Shown here one piece after another: positions 1-6,966 of a stretch of DNA of 14,975 nt (position 1 is the stretch's first letter; each line of letters begins with the position of its first letter). A model generated the notes under the pieces. That model searched no databases. It saw nothing but the letters and a program-made list of their open reading frames with translations, and had not been told where the DNA came from. The translations under genes were made by a program, and so were the position numbers. This DNA is from WLMZ01 sp043747765. Its GTDB lineage: Bacteria; Actinomycetota; Acidimicrobiia; Acidimicrobiales; Ilumatobacteraceae. Where the stretch lies: contig JAYTOM010000212.1 in NCBI GenBank assembly GCA_043747765.1, forward strand, positions 1 to 14,975, written 5' to 3'.

Positions 1-1532
1 CGAACCGGATCCCACTGCTGTTGCTCGCCGGCGACGCATTCTCGACACGGACACCCGACCCTGTGCTGCAACAGGTCGAGCACTTCGACGTGCCGTCCAC
101 GACCGTCAACGATTCATTCCGCGCCGTCACGCGCTACTGGGACAGGATCACGGTGCCGGACCAGATCCTCACGTCGCTTCCACAGGCGATCCAGACGATG
201 TTGGATGCCGCTGACTGCGGCCCGGCCTTCTTCGGCCTCCCGCAAGACGTACAGGCGATGGCGTTCGACGTGCCCGAGGAGTTCCTTGTGCCTCGTCACC
301 ACGCCATCGTTCGCGCTCGACCCGACCGCAGGCATCTCGCCGCAGCGGTCGAGACGCTGCGCAACGCGTCGAAGCCGCTCATCCTCGCCGGTGGTGGCGT
401 GCACTACTCGTTCGCAGAGGCCGCGGTACTCGCATTCGCCGAGCGGCACAAGATCCCCGTCGTCGAGACCGTCGCCGGCAAGTCCACGCTGGTCGCGACC
501 CATCCCCTCAACTGCGGACCGATCGGCGTGACCGGCTGCGAGTCAGCGAACAACTTGGCAGCAGCGGCCGACGTGGTCCTCGCAATCGGGAGCCGCCTGG
601 AAGACTTCACAACCGGCTCGTGGACCCTGTTCAAGAATCCCGACCTGACGATCATCGGACTCAACGCCGCTCGATTCGACGCCCACAAGCGGCGTTCGCT
701 ACCGCTGGTCGCCGACGCCCGCGAGGGCATCACCGAGCTCAGCGATTCCCTCGGTGCCTGGCGCTCCGGCGACGACTGGATCGAGCGTGCAACCAACGAG
801 CGCGCGTCGTATCACGCCTACATCGACAACATCGCAGCCCCCACAGAGAACAGTACGGAACCCGTCACCTACGCCCAGGTCGTCGGAGCCATCGACCGCA
901 ACAAGTTCCCCGGCGACTACGCGTTGGCCGCCGCCGGCGGCTTTCCGGGCGAAGTCAACAACGGCTGGCGAGCCGACGAACTCAACAGCTTCGACTGTGA
1001 ATATGGGTTCTCGTGCATGGGCTACGAGATCGCCGGAGGCTGGGGCGCAAAGATGGCGATGCCCGACCGCGAGGTCATCGTGTTCGTCGGCGACGGCTCG
1101 ACGATGATGATGAACTCCGACCTCTACAGCTCGGTGATCTCCGGGCACAAGATGATCGTGATCATCTGCGACAACGGCGGTTACGCCGTGATCAACCGGC
1201 TGCAGGTCAATCAAGGCGGCGTCCCCTTCAACAACCTGCTCGACGACTGCAAAGGCCCCAACGTCGACGTGCGAGTCGACTTCGAGATGCTGGCACGCGC
1301 TCAGGGTTGCCGTGCGGAGACGGTCTCGACGGTCGCCGAGCTGGAGGCTGCGATGGTTCGCGCCCGTGCGTCGGACCGTACGTACGTGATCGCCTTGCAA
1401 ACGCATCCCTACCGTTGGACCGAAGGCGGCACCTACTGGGAGGTTGGCGTCCCGGAGGTCTCCGATCGGCCCGATGTCGTGGCCGCCCACGCTGACATGT
1501 TCAGCGGCAAGTCCAACCAGCGCCGAGCATGA
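1..1532 (+). CDS. iolD: 3D-(3,5/4)-trihydroxycyclohexane-1,2-dione hydrolase IolD, 5'-truncated
   Basis: This is a thiamine-diphosphate enzyme of myo-inositol breakdown. It opens the ring of 3D-trihydroxycyclohexane-1,2-dione to give 5-deoxy-D-glucuronate in the cytoplasm. The frame is open from base 3 with no start, so the gene begins upstream. About 509 codons are present against a usual 620-640, so the N-terminal part of the pyrimidine-binding domain, including the catalytic Glu, is missing. The visible part begins with RIPLLLLAGD, followed by the family-typical ALPQDVQ-like stretch (here GLPQDVQAMAFDVP), a central domain, and the ThDP motif GDGSTMMMNSDLYS near nt 1089 with CDNGGY near 1170. 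The ATG at nt 21 is internal, not a real start. Next comes iolG after 55 bases. The identification rests on whole-length resemblance to IolD and on the following iolG and iolB; other ThDP enzymes are much less likely. Confidence 0.93.
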   Translation, partial: NRIPLLLLAGDAFSTRTPDPVLQQVEHFDVPSTTVNDSFRAVTRYWDRITVPDQILTSLPQAIQTMLDAADCGPAFFGLPQDVQAMAFDVPEEFLVPRHHAIVRARPDRRHLAAAVETLRNASKPLILAGGGVHYSFAEAAVLAFAERHKIPVVETVAGKSTLVATHPLNCGPIGVTGCESANNLAAAADVVLAIGSRLEDFTTGSWTLFKNPDLTIIGLNAARFDAHKRRSLPLVADAREGITELSDSLGAWRSGDDWIERATNERASYHAYIDNIAAPTENSTEPVTYAQVVGAIDRNKFPGDYALAAAGGFPGEVNNGWRADELNSFDCEYGFSCMGYEIAGGWGAKMAMPDREVIVFVGDGSTMMMNSDLYSSVISGHKMIVIICDNGGYAVINRLQVNQGGVPFNNLLDDCKGPNVDVRVDFEMLARAQGCRAETVSTVAELEAAMVRARASDRTYVIALQTHPYRWTEGGTYWEVGVPEVSDRPDVVAAHADMFSGKSNQRRA

Positions 1533-1575
1533 CAGTCGTCCACGTGGCGACTCGCTCATCGCATCCGAACTACTC

Positions 1576-1580
1576 AGGAG
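1576..1580 (+). promoter_or_regulatory. Shine-Dalgarno sequence of iolG
   Basis: AGGAG ends 7 bases before the GTG at 1588. It decides the iolG start against the longer open frame that reaches back into iolD. It is one of few clear Shine-Dalgarno sequences in the window. Confidence 0.7.
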
Positions 1581-1587
1581 CACACTC

Positions 1588-2622
1588 GTGACCATCAGAT
1601 TTGCACTTCTCGGTTGCGGCCGCATCGGCAAGATGCACGCCGGAATGCTGGCGAGGAACGTCAGCGGAACATCCGTCAGCGTCGTCTACGACGTGGTCGA
1701 TGCAGCGGCGCAAGCCGTGGCCGCCGACGTCGGTGCGCGTGTTGCTGCGTCGCTCGACCAGGCGGTGAATGCCGATGACGTGGACGCAGTGGTGATCTGT
1801 ACCAGCACCTCCACACACGTCGAGGCGATGATCGCCGCCGCGCGGGCAGGCAAGCCGATCTTCTGCGAGAAGCCGATCTCGCTTGATCTCGCCGAGGTCG
1901 ACCGTGCGCTGGTCGCCGTGGCGACCGCTGGCGTGAAGCTGCAGATCGGGTTCAATCGCCGCTACGACCCGAGCCACAGCTCGGTCGCTGACGCCGTGCA
2001 GCGCGGTGTGGTCGGCGACGTCCACCTCTGCAACATCACCAGCAGGGATCCGGGCCCACCGCCGATCGAGTACATCGGCACGTCAGGCGGCCTGTTCAAT
2101 GACATGACCGTGCACGACTTCGACATGGCCCGGTTCGTCACCGGGAGCGAGGTCGTCGAAGTGTTCGCCAAAGGTGCGGTGCGTGTCGACCCGTTGATCG
2201 GTGAGGCCGGCGATGTCGACACCGCTGTGATCGTGCTCACGCATGAAGGCGGTGCGCTGACAACCATCGACAACAGTCGCAAGGCTGCGTACGGGTACGA
2301 CCAGCGCGTCGAGGCTTTCGGTTCGCTCGGCATGGCGTTTTCGGACAACACGCACGAGTTCAACGGCGCCTTTGCGACGGCCGCCGGGTACCAGCGACCG
2401 CAGCTGCAGAACTTCTTCCTCGAGCGTTATGTGCGCAGCTACCTCGATCAATGGGCGGCCTTTGTTGACATGGTCGACAACGATGGTCCGAGCCCGGTGA
2501 CCGGTGCCGATGGGCGCGCCTCGCTGTTGATTGCGAAGGCAGCGTTACAATCGATGATCGAGAATCGTCCGGTCACCCTCGCCGAAGTCGACAGGGCCAA
2601 CGCGGCCACGACCAGATCATGA
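1588..2622 (+). CDS. iolG: myo-inositol 2-dehydrogenase IolG (Gfo/Idh/MocA family)
   Basis: This enzyme oxidises myo-inositol to 2-keto-myo-inositol (scyllo-inosose) with NAD+, the first step of the pathway. The protein has 344 residues, normal for the family. The N-terminal Rossmann fold carries LLGCGRIGKMH at residues 7-17. EKP has its catalytic Lys at residue 95, and GGLFNDMTVHDFD supplies Asp172 and His176. These match the Lys/Asp/His triad known from Bacillus IolG. IGFNRRYDPSH is also typical. The GTG at 1588 is chosen because AGGAG lies at 1576-1580, 7 bases upstream; the frame stays open to 1444 but that part overlaps iolD. The stop overlaps an ATG inside a duplicated 10-mer that leads into iolB. 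Some family members act on other inositols or inosamines, so substrate preference is not certain. Confidence 0.92.
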   Translation: MTIRFALLGCGRIGKMHAGMLARNVSGTSVSVVYDVVDAAAQAVAADVGARVAASLDQAVNADDVDAVVICTSTSTHVEAMIAAARAGKPIFCEKPISLDLAEVDRALVAVATAGVKLQIGFNRRYDPSHSSVADAVQRGVVGDVHLCNITSRDPGPPPIEYIGTSGGLFNDMTVHDFDMARFVTGSEVVEVFAKGAVRVDPLIGEAGDVDTAVIVLTHEGGALTTIDNSRKAAYGYDQRVEAFGSLGMAFSDNTHEFNGAFATAAGYQRPQLQNFFLERYVRSYLDQWAAFVDMVDNDGPSPVTGADGRASLLIAKAALQSMIENRPVTLAEVDRANAATTRS

Positions 2623-2635
2623 CCGGATCATGACC
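2615..2635 (+). repeat. tandem 10-mer duplication at the iolG/iolB junction
   Basis: GATCATGACC occurs at 2615-2624 and again at 2626-2635, an 11-base period. The first copy holds the iolG stop as ATGA (2619-2622). The second holds the iolB start, also as ATGA (2630-2633). The ATG at 2619 opens a four-codon frame (M-T-G-S) whose TGA at 2631-2633 overlaps the iolB ATG. The likely history is an ancestral ATGA overlap between iolG and iolB that was split by an 11-base slip duplication. Confidence 0.85.
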
Positions 2636-3553
2636 CAGCCTCAGTCCCACTCGGGCCAGCCGATTCGTCAGGCTCGACCTATCGGTCCGATGCGTCACGT
2701 CGACATGGGTCATCACCGCGCCCGCGTCTCGGAAGGTTCGGTCAGGATCGACGTAACTCCGGCGAACGCGGGTTGGGACTTCTTGAGCTTCGCAGTCCTC
2801 GAACTGCAGCCGGGCCAATCACACCGCGCTCAGCTCGACGGCGAGGAAACGGCCATCGTCCCACTATCGGGCGCCGGTATCGTGACCGCTGATCACGAGA
2901 CATTCGCATTGAGCCGTACGAGCGTGTTCGAGCAGATGCCATGCATCGTGTACGCACCTCCGAAGACGGCGATCACGGTGACCGTTGCCGACGATGCCGG
3001 TGGTCCGTTCGAGTTTGCGATCGGCTCGGCGCCGGCGGAGGGCAAATACCCCATCCGCCTGATCGAACCAACGCAGATGAGGCAGGAGTTGCGTGGCGGA
3101 GGACAGGCGTACCGGCACGTGAACCATGTGCTGGCTCCGCCAATCGATGCCGAGCGGCTCATCCTGTACGAGGTGTACGTACCGCGGGGGACGTGGTCGG
3201 GTTGGGCGCCGCACTGTCACGACGGCCGCGACGGATCCCCCTACCTGGAGGAGGTGTACTACTTCCGCCTCGATCCCGGCAACGGATTCGTGATGCAGCG
3301 CAACTGGCGTGACGACGAGAACTTCGATGAACTGTTCGCGGCACGCGACGGCGAGGCCGTGCTCGTCACGAAGGGGTATCACTCCTCGGTCGCCTGCCCC
3401 ACGTCGCACATGATGTTCCTGAACTACCTCGCTGGTGAGCTCTACGACACCGAGCGTAGGACCCCGCCCTGCTTCGATGCAGAGTTCACGTGGATCCACG
3501 ACAACTGGGATCTCAACGCCTGGGAACTTCCCGTCGTGCAGGTGCCCACGTGA
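2630..3553 (+). CDS. iolB: 5-deoxy-D-glucuronate isomerase IolB
   Basis: IolB converts 5-deoxy-D-glucuronate, the product of IolD, to 2-deoxy-5-keto-D-gluconate (DKG). The protein is a 307-residue two-cupin enzyme, a little longer than the roughly 270 residues of Bacillus IolB; the extra length is mostly a loose N-terminus before MRHVDMGHH. The metal site is clear: HCHDGRDG with His195 and His197, then LEEVYYF with Glu207/208, and KGYHSSVACP with His251, the family's characteristic GYH segment. The ATG at 2630 lies 7 bases after the iolG stop in the second copy of a duplicated 10-mer. There is no good Shine-Dalgarno sequence, so translation probably depends on coupling to iolG. The 3' end overlaps the aldolase start as GTGA. 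Confidence 0.93.
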   Translation: MTQPQSHSGQPIRQARPIGPMRHVDMGHHRARVSEGSVRIDVTPANAGWDFLSFAVLELQPGQSHRAQLDGEETAIVPLSGAGIVTADHETFALSRTSVFEQMPCIVYAPPKTAITVTVADDAGGPFEFAIGSAPAEGKYPIRLIEPTQMRQELRGGGQAYRHVNHVLAPPIDAERLILYEVYVPRGTWSGWAPHCHDGRDGSPYLEEVYYFRLDPGNGFVMQRNWRDDENFDELFAARDGEAVLVTKGYHSSVACPTSHMMFLNYLAGELYDTERRTPPCFDAEFTWIHDNWDLNAWELPVVQVPT

Positions 3554-4374
3554 TCTCGGAGCTCGCCGATCAGGACGGACGATTCTCGATCCTGGCGGTG
3601 GACCACCGCGATTCCTTACGTCACTTCCTGCGACCCGACGACCCAGACTCCATCACGCCTGAGGAACTCACTGCGCTGAAGATCGAACTCGTGGCGGGCG
3701 TTGCTGATCTCGCGACCGGCGTGATGCTCGAACCGGAGTACTCCATTCCTCAGGTGATCGACGCTGGAGCGTTGCCTCAGGGCGTGGGGTTCCTTGCGGC
3801 CCTTGAATCGCAGGGCTACCTGGACGAGCCGGAGAAGTCGCCGACGGCGATTCTGGACGGCTGGTCGATCGAGCAGGCGCAAGCCTCCGGTGCTGCCGCC
3901 GCGAAGCTGTTGCTGGCGTACCGACCCGACGGTCGCCTTGCCGCAGAGCAGGAACGGATCGGCCGCGAGGTCGTGGCAGCCTGCCACGCGATCGGTTTCG
4001 CCATTGCGGTCGAGCCGCTCTTCTATGGCCTCGGACCGGGCGACGACCGCACCGCGATCGTCGTCGAAACTGCCCGCCGGTTCGCTGCAATGGGCCCGGA
4101 CCTGTTGAAGCTCCCCTATCCGGGAACGCTCTCAGCGTGTGAGGAGATCACCGACATTGCGGCCATGCCGTGGGCAATTCTCTCAGGCGGCGGGTCGTTC
4201 GACGAGTTTGCAGATCAGCTGGCCGTGGCCGCTGGTGCGGGTTGCTCAGGCTTCATGGTGGGGCGCGCGCTGTGGGGCGAGGCGGTCAAGGCATCGCCCA
4301 CAGATCGCCCGGCCATCATCACCGAGCTCGTGCGTCCACGCTTTGCACGCCTCCGCGCCATCAACGCTCGCTGA
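3550..4374 (+). CDS. class I aldolase, LacD/IolJ-like, probably cleaves DKG phosphate
   Basis: This is a 274-residue (beta/alpha)8 Schiff-base aldolase. AVDHRDSL near residue 16 resembles the DHR motif of LacD, sulfofructose-phosphate aldolase and the C-terminal domain of two-part IolC proteins. AAKLLLAYRPDG and LLKLPYPG follow; Lys187 in the latter aligns with the Schiff-base Lys region of LacD. SGGGSFDEF and GFMVGRALWG form the usual phosphate-binding end. The GTG at 3550 overlaps the iolB stop by 4 bases (GTGA), so the two are translationally coupled; the upstream ATG at 3490 lies inside iolB and is rejected. By position, inference is that it splits 2-deoxy-5-keto-gluconate 6-phosphate into dihydroxyacetone phosphate and malonate semialdehyde, the IolJ step. 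Bacillus IolJ is a class II enzyme, so this would be a non-homologous replacement. Other keto-sugar phosphates are possible substrates. Confidence 0.8.
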   Translation: MISELADQDGRFSILAVDHRDSLRHFLRPDDPDSITPEELTALKIELVAGVADLATGVMLEPEYSIPQVIDAGALPQGVGFLAALESQGYLDEPEKSPTAILDGWSIEQAQASGAAAAKLLLAYRPDGRLAAEQERIGREVVAACHAIGFAIAVEPLFYGLGPGDDRTAIVVETARRFAAMGPDLLKLPYPGTLSACEEITDIAAMPWAILSGGGSFDEFADQLAVAAGAGCSGFMVGRALWGEAVKASPTDRPAIITELVRPRFARLRAINAR

Positions 4375-4415
4375 TGCTCACTCGATTTCACCGCCGCGTC
4401 GCGAACAACCGGCGA

Positions 4416-5546
4416 TCACTGAGCGGCCAATCTTGCCGCGAGTTCATCGAAGGCCCAACGCTCGCGCAGCGCGCGAAGCGTGATGTCGACCGGCGACCGA
4501 TCCGAGCTCTCGCCTTCCGGGCGATTCCGATCGAGGTCACCGGGAAACGGATACCCCTCGGCACTTGCCGCGAGTACACGACTCACGGCGTCTGCGCTCA
4601 TGTCAGCGTTCAACAGCACTGGGTAGAGCGCGAGCACCACCGCTGTTCGATCGACGTTTTCCATCGCACGTCCGAGCGCAGAAGAGATCTGCAAGAGGTT
4701 CGCCATCCGCCGGACGTCGCTCGTTCGGTTCGTTCCGGCGCCGTGGAACAGTGCCGGATTGAAGAAGACTGCGTCACCGGCGGACAACTCGAGTTGCACG
4801 TGGTGGTCCGCGAAGTACTTCTTGAACTCCGGTCGCCGCCAGGCGACGTATCCGGGCGGGTATTTCTGCGAGTGCGGAAGGTACATCGTCGGTCCAGTCT
4901 CCACGGGCATGTCGCAGTGAGCGACAGCGCCTTGCAAAGTGAGCATCGGCGACAGAAGATGCACGTGTGCCGGGTACGCCGCGGCGCGATCGTCGGGCAT
5001 GAAGCCCAGGTGATAGTCACGGTGTGGATGCTGCTGGAGACCACCGGGATTGACGACGTTGACCTGCGATGTGACCTGGTATCCGGGGCCGAGCCAGGCA
5101 TGGCACACCAGGGCAAGGATCTCGTTGTCGTAGTACCGAACAAACAGTTCGGGTTCGCGCAGCGCGACCTTCTCCAGCGCATTCCACACGCGATCGTTGT
5201 CGCCCGGGCGGGCGAAGTGGTCGCCGCCGCCGATGCCACGCTCTTGTTCGTCGACGATGATCTCGCGAAACACGTCCGAGACCGCTTCGACGACGCCGCG
5301 ACTGAACGCGTCTCGGAACACGACGATTCCCGGGCCAGTGAGCAGCGCGTCAGCGAGTTCGCCCATCGCGGCGAGGCGGCCTTCACGAGTGGTGACTGCG
5401 TTGCGCAGCGATCCGCTGTCGTAGACGATGGTGTTCTGTTCGATGGAGCTCGCACACGGGTAATCGTCGAGCAGTGTCGGCTGTGCGCACAGCGCTATCA
5501 GGTCCTCGAGGTCGCACTCCGTAGCATCGAACCAGTGGTTGGGCAC
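4416..5546 (-). CDS. phytanoyl-CoA dioxygenase (PhyH) family Fe(II)/2-oxoglutarate oxygenase
   Basis: This is a non-haem iron hydroxylase with a double-stranded beta-helix fold. From the GTG at 5546 it has 376 residues. The iron ligands are visible: HPHRDYHLGF gives His175 and Asp177 (HxD), and ALFHGAGTNRTSDVRR gives the distal His268, followed by Arg residues that would bind the 2-oxoglutarate carboxylate. The first 100 residues are family-specific, and no signal peptide or membrane segment is seen. An in-frame TAG sits just upstream, leaving only TTG at 5552 or GTG at 5546. The GTG is preferred because a TAGATT box ends 6 bases before it. The gene converges on the inositol operon (41-base gap) and diverges from an SDR gene. 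The substrate is unknown; hydroxylation or O-demethylation of a polyol or sugar derivative is a guess from context. Confidence 0.82.
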   Translation of the reverse strand: MPNHWFDATECDLEDLIALCAQPTLLDDYPCASSIEQNTIVYDSGSLRNAVTTREGRLAAMGELADALLTGPGIVVFRDAFSRGVVEAVSDVFREIIVDEQERGIGGGDHFARPGDNDRVWNALEKVALREPELFVRYYDNEILALVCHAWLGPGYQVTSQVNVVNPGGLQQHPHRDYHLGFMPDDRAAAYPAHVHLLSPMLTLQGAVAHCDMPVETGPTMYLPHSQKYPPGYVAWRRPEFKKYFADHHVQLELSAGDAVFFNPALFHGAGTNRTSDVRRMANLLQISSALGRAMENVDRTAVVLALYPVLLNADMSADAVSRVLAASAEGYPFPGDLDRNRPEGESSDRSPVDITLRALRERWAFDELAARLAAQ

Positions 5547-5552
5547 CCCCAA

Positions 5553-5558
5553 AATCTA
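5553..5558 (-). promoter_or_regulatory. predicted -10 box of a leaderless promoter for the PhyH-family gene
   Basis: TAGATT on the minus strand is followed by 6 bases and then GTG (5546). This matches an actinobacterial TANNNT -10 with transcription starting at the start codon. No Shine-Dalgarno sequence is present and no clear -35 was found. The same arrangement precedes four other genes here. Confidence 0.5.
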
Positions 5559-5584
5559 GCGCTGTTGAGAACGAGGTTTCTGCC

Positions 5585-6397
5585 GTGAGCATCACCATCA
5601 TCAATGGAGGAACACAGGGGCTCGGCGAAGCAGTCGCCCGCAGGCTCGTTCAGCAACGAGCGACCGGCCTTGTCCTGGGCGGCCGATCGGTCGACCGCGG
5701 ACAAGTTCTCGCAGCGGAGCTCACCGAGCTCGGCACCCCCACAATCTTCGCGCTCTCGGACATGACCGACCCCAATGCTCCCCGGTACCTCGTCGACGTG
5801 TGCCTCGAGCGATTCGGCGCACCGAACGGCGTCGTCAATGTGGCCGCCGCGACCAGTCGCGCCACCCTGTTCACGGACACGCCAGAACACTTCGATCTCC
5901 ACTTCACGGTCAACGTGAAGGCCCCCTACTTCCTGATCCAAGCCGCAGCGACGGCGATGCTCCGGGCCCGAATACACGGTTCGATCGTCAACGTCGGATC
6001 CACATCAGGACACGGGGGGGCCACGAATTTGACCGCCTATTCGATGTCCAAGGGTGCGCTTGCAATCATGACGAAGAACCTTGCCTTTGGCCTGATGCAG
6101 CACGGCATCCGGGTCAATCAGGTCAACCCCGGTTGGATGGATACCGAGTCGGAGCACCGCGTGCAAGTCGAGTCCGACGGTGCACCCGAGAATTGGCTGG
6201 AGATCGCCGAGGAGAACAGCCCGCTGGGTCGAATTGTCAAACCGTGGGAAGTTGCGAATGTCATTGCGTTCTGCCTCTCCGACGAGTCGGGGATGATGAC
6301 CGGTAATTGCATCGACATCGATCGTTCGGTGCTCGGCGCCGGTGATGTCAGGGTGCCGACGGCAGGGGACGCGATCTGGGTTGCGGGGATCAGTTGA
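5585..6397 (+). CDS. short-chain dehydrogenase/reductase (SDR), paralogue A
   Basis: This is a 270-residue NAD(P)-dependent oxidoreductase of the classical SDR type. The nucleotide-binding motif is altered: NGGTQGLGE at residues 7-15 replaces TGxxxGxG, and NVAAAT stands where NNAG is usual. The catalytic Ser lies in VNVGSTSGHGG, and the Tyr/Lys pair is YSMSK (Tyr152, Lys156). IRVNQVNPGWMDT and SVLGAG near the C-terminus are shared with the SDR at 8802. The GTG at 5585 is supported by GAGG at 5573-5576, 8 bases upstream. Only 38 bases separate it from the divergent oxygenase start. A perfect 6-bp hairpin follows the stop. It probably oxidises a secondary hydroxyl of a polyol or sugar acid; the substrate is not readable. 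Confidence 0.87.
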   Translation: MSITIINGGTQGLGEAVARRLVQQRATGLVLGGRSVDRGQVLAAELTELGTPTIFALSDMTDPNAPRYLVDVCLERFGAPNGVVNVAAATSRATLFTDTPEHFDLHFTVNVKAPYFLIQAAATAMLRARIHGSIVNVGSTSGHGGATNLTAYSMSKGALAIMTKNLAFGLMQHGIRVNQVNPGWMDTESEHRVQVESDGAPENWLEIAEENSPLGRIVKPWEVANVIAFCLSDESGMMTGNCIDIDRSVLGAGDVRVPTAGDAIWVAGIS

Positions 6398-6414
6398 GTA
6401 GGGCGCGACCCTAC
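6398..6414 (+). terminator. hairpin directly after SDR A, possible terminator
   Basis: GTAGGG (6398-6403) and CCCTAC (6409-6414) form a perfect 6-bp stem with a 5-base loop, starting at the first base after the stop codon. No T-run follows, so intrinsic termination is uncertain, though such tails are often missing in high-GC actinobacteria. Confidence 0.4.
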
Positions 6415-6591
6415 GCCTGAGCCGGGTGCGCTCCACCCGCAAGCAACTGAGTCGACGTGCCGGGACGGTCATGCTCGCGTCGATTACGCCTGGGTCTTGC
6501 CACGTCGCGCCGTGTGACATCAAGAACAGACTTTGTGGAGTCATCTGTCGCGGCGGCAGTGGGCGACGCGGCACTTGGTGACCCGCAGTCG

Positions 6592-6738
6592 TCAGGATTG
6601 GCCATCGCGCCGTGATCGCAGCCCACGCCGACCGCTCCTTGCCCGAACTCTTGCCGAGACGTCACGCATCTGCACCACCAAGGGACCGACAGGCGGCTCT
6701 TGCGTGGGCTGGCCGTGAGCTCTGGCGCTGTGGAACAT
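6592..6738 (-). CDS. possible small ORF, 48 residues, unknown
   Basis: The ATG at 6738 is preceded by AGGAGG (6748-6753, minus strand) at 9 bases, the strongest Shine-Dalgarno match in the window. The product is 48 residues, Pro-rich at first (PTQEPPVGPLVVQMRDVS), then very Arg-rich. The VQMRDVSAR segment faintly recalls the start of LacI-type helix-turn-helix proteins (…IRDVA…), but the following helix is not there. It could be the 5' end of a frameshifted regulator, a true small protein, or chance. It lies downstream of the HpaI-like aldolase on the same strand. Confidence 0.22.
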   Translation of the reverse strand: MFHSARAHGQPTQEPPVGPLVVQMRDVSARVRARSGRRGLRSRRDGQS

Positions 6739-6754
6739 GTCGTGATTCCTCCTC

Positions 6755-6778
6755 GTGGCACGCAAAATGCGCTGCCAC
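6755..6778. repeat. inverted repeat, hairpin or operator candidate
   Basis: GTGGCA (6755-6760) pairs with TGCCAC (6773-6778), and inside it CGCA (6761-6764) pairs with TGCG (6768-6771). One base is bulged and the loop is AAA, giving 10 paired positions. It sits just upstream of the AGGAGG of the small minus-strand ORF, so it could be an operator, a leader hairpin, or a processing or termination structure of the minus operon. No T-run follows it on either strand. Confidence 0.45.
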
Positions 6779-6966
6779 AGTCAAGCGCTGTTCGCGTTAC
6801 ACGAGCGCATCACGCCGGTGACAGCGCTCGGCGGGTGGCGGCAAGCTCAGCAGAACGCTGATTGTGGTGGCGGTAGCCGCAAAGTGATCCTGAGCCCCAC
6901 GCAGGCACCTTGCGGCGTGTACTGCTTTTCAACCCTCTTCTGACTGCGGTGCCTCCCTGCGCAGAA

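Larger units (their letters stand above)
6398..6966. other. 569-bp gap between convergent genes, no convincing gene
   Basis: This stretch separates the 3' ends of SDR A (+) and the HpaI-like aldolase (-). The longer open frames on both strands are rich in Arg, Ser and Pro and show no family motif. Three items stand out: the hairpin at 6398-6414, an inverted repeat at 6755-6778, and a short minus-strand ORF at 6592-6738 with a very good Shine-Dalgarno sequence. It may be the wreck of a lost gene. Confidence 0.5.

Noticed and set aside
699..1631. Minus-strand open frame of 310 codons under iolD
   Set aside because: The forward strand encodes a clear IolD with ThDP motifs. The reverse frame is rich in Asp, Val and Arg, as expected from mirrored high-GC codons.
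4375..4415. Bidirectional terminator between the aldolase and the oxygenase gene
   Set aside because: Only a 5-bp GCTCA/TGAGC pairing with a very long loop was found, too weak to call.
4170..5588. Long forward open frame of 472 codons across the oxygenase gene
   Set aside because: It is the antisense shadow of the PhyH-family gene. It is Arg-rich without any family motif, and it would overlap the aldolase 3' end.
6411..6761. Minus-strand open frame of 116 codons in the gene-poor gap
   Set aside because: Its composition is Ser/Thr/Arg-rich with no family resemblance. The strong Shine-Dalgarno sequence in the area serves a different frame starting at 6738.
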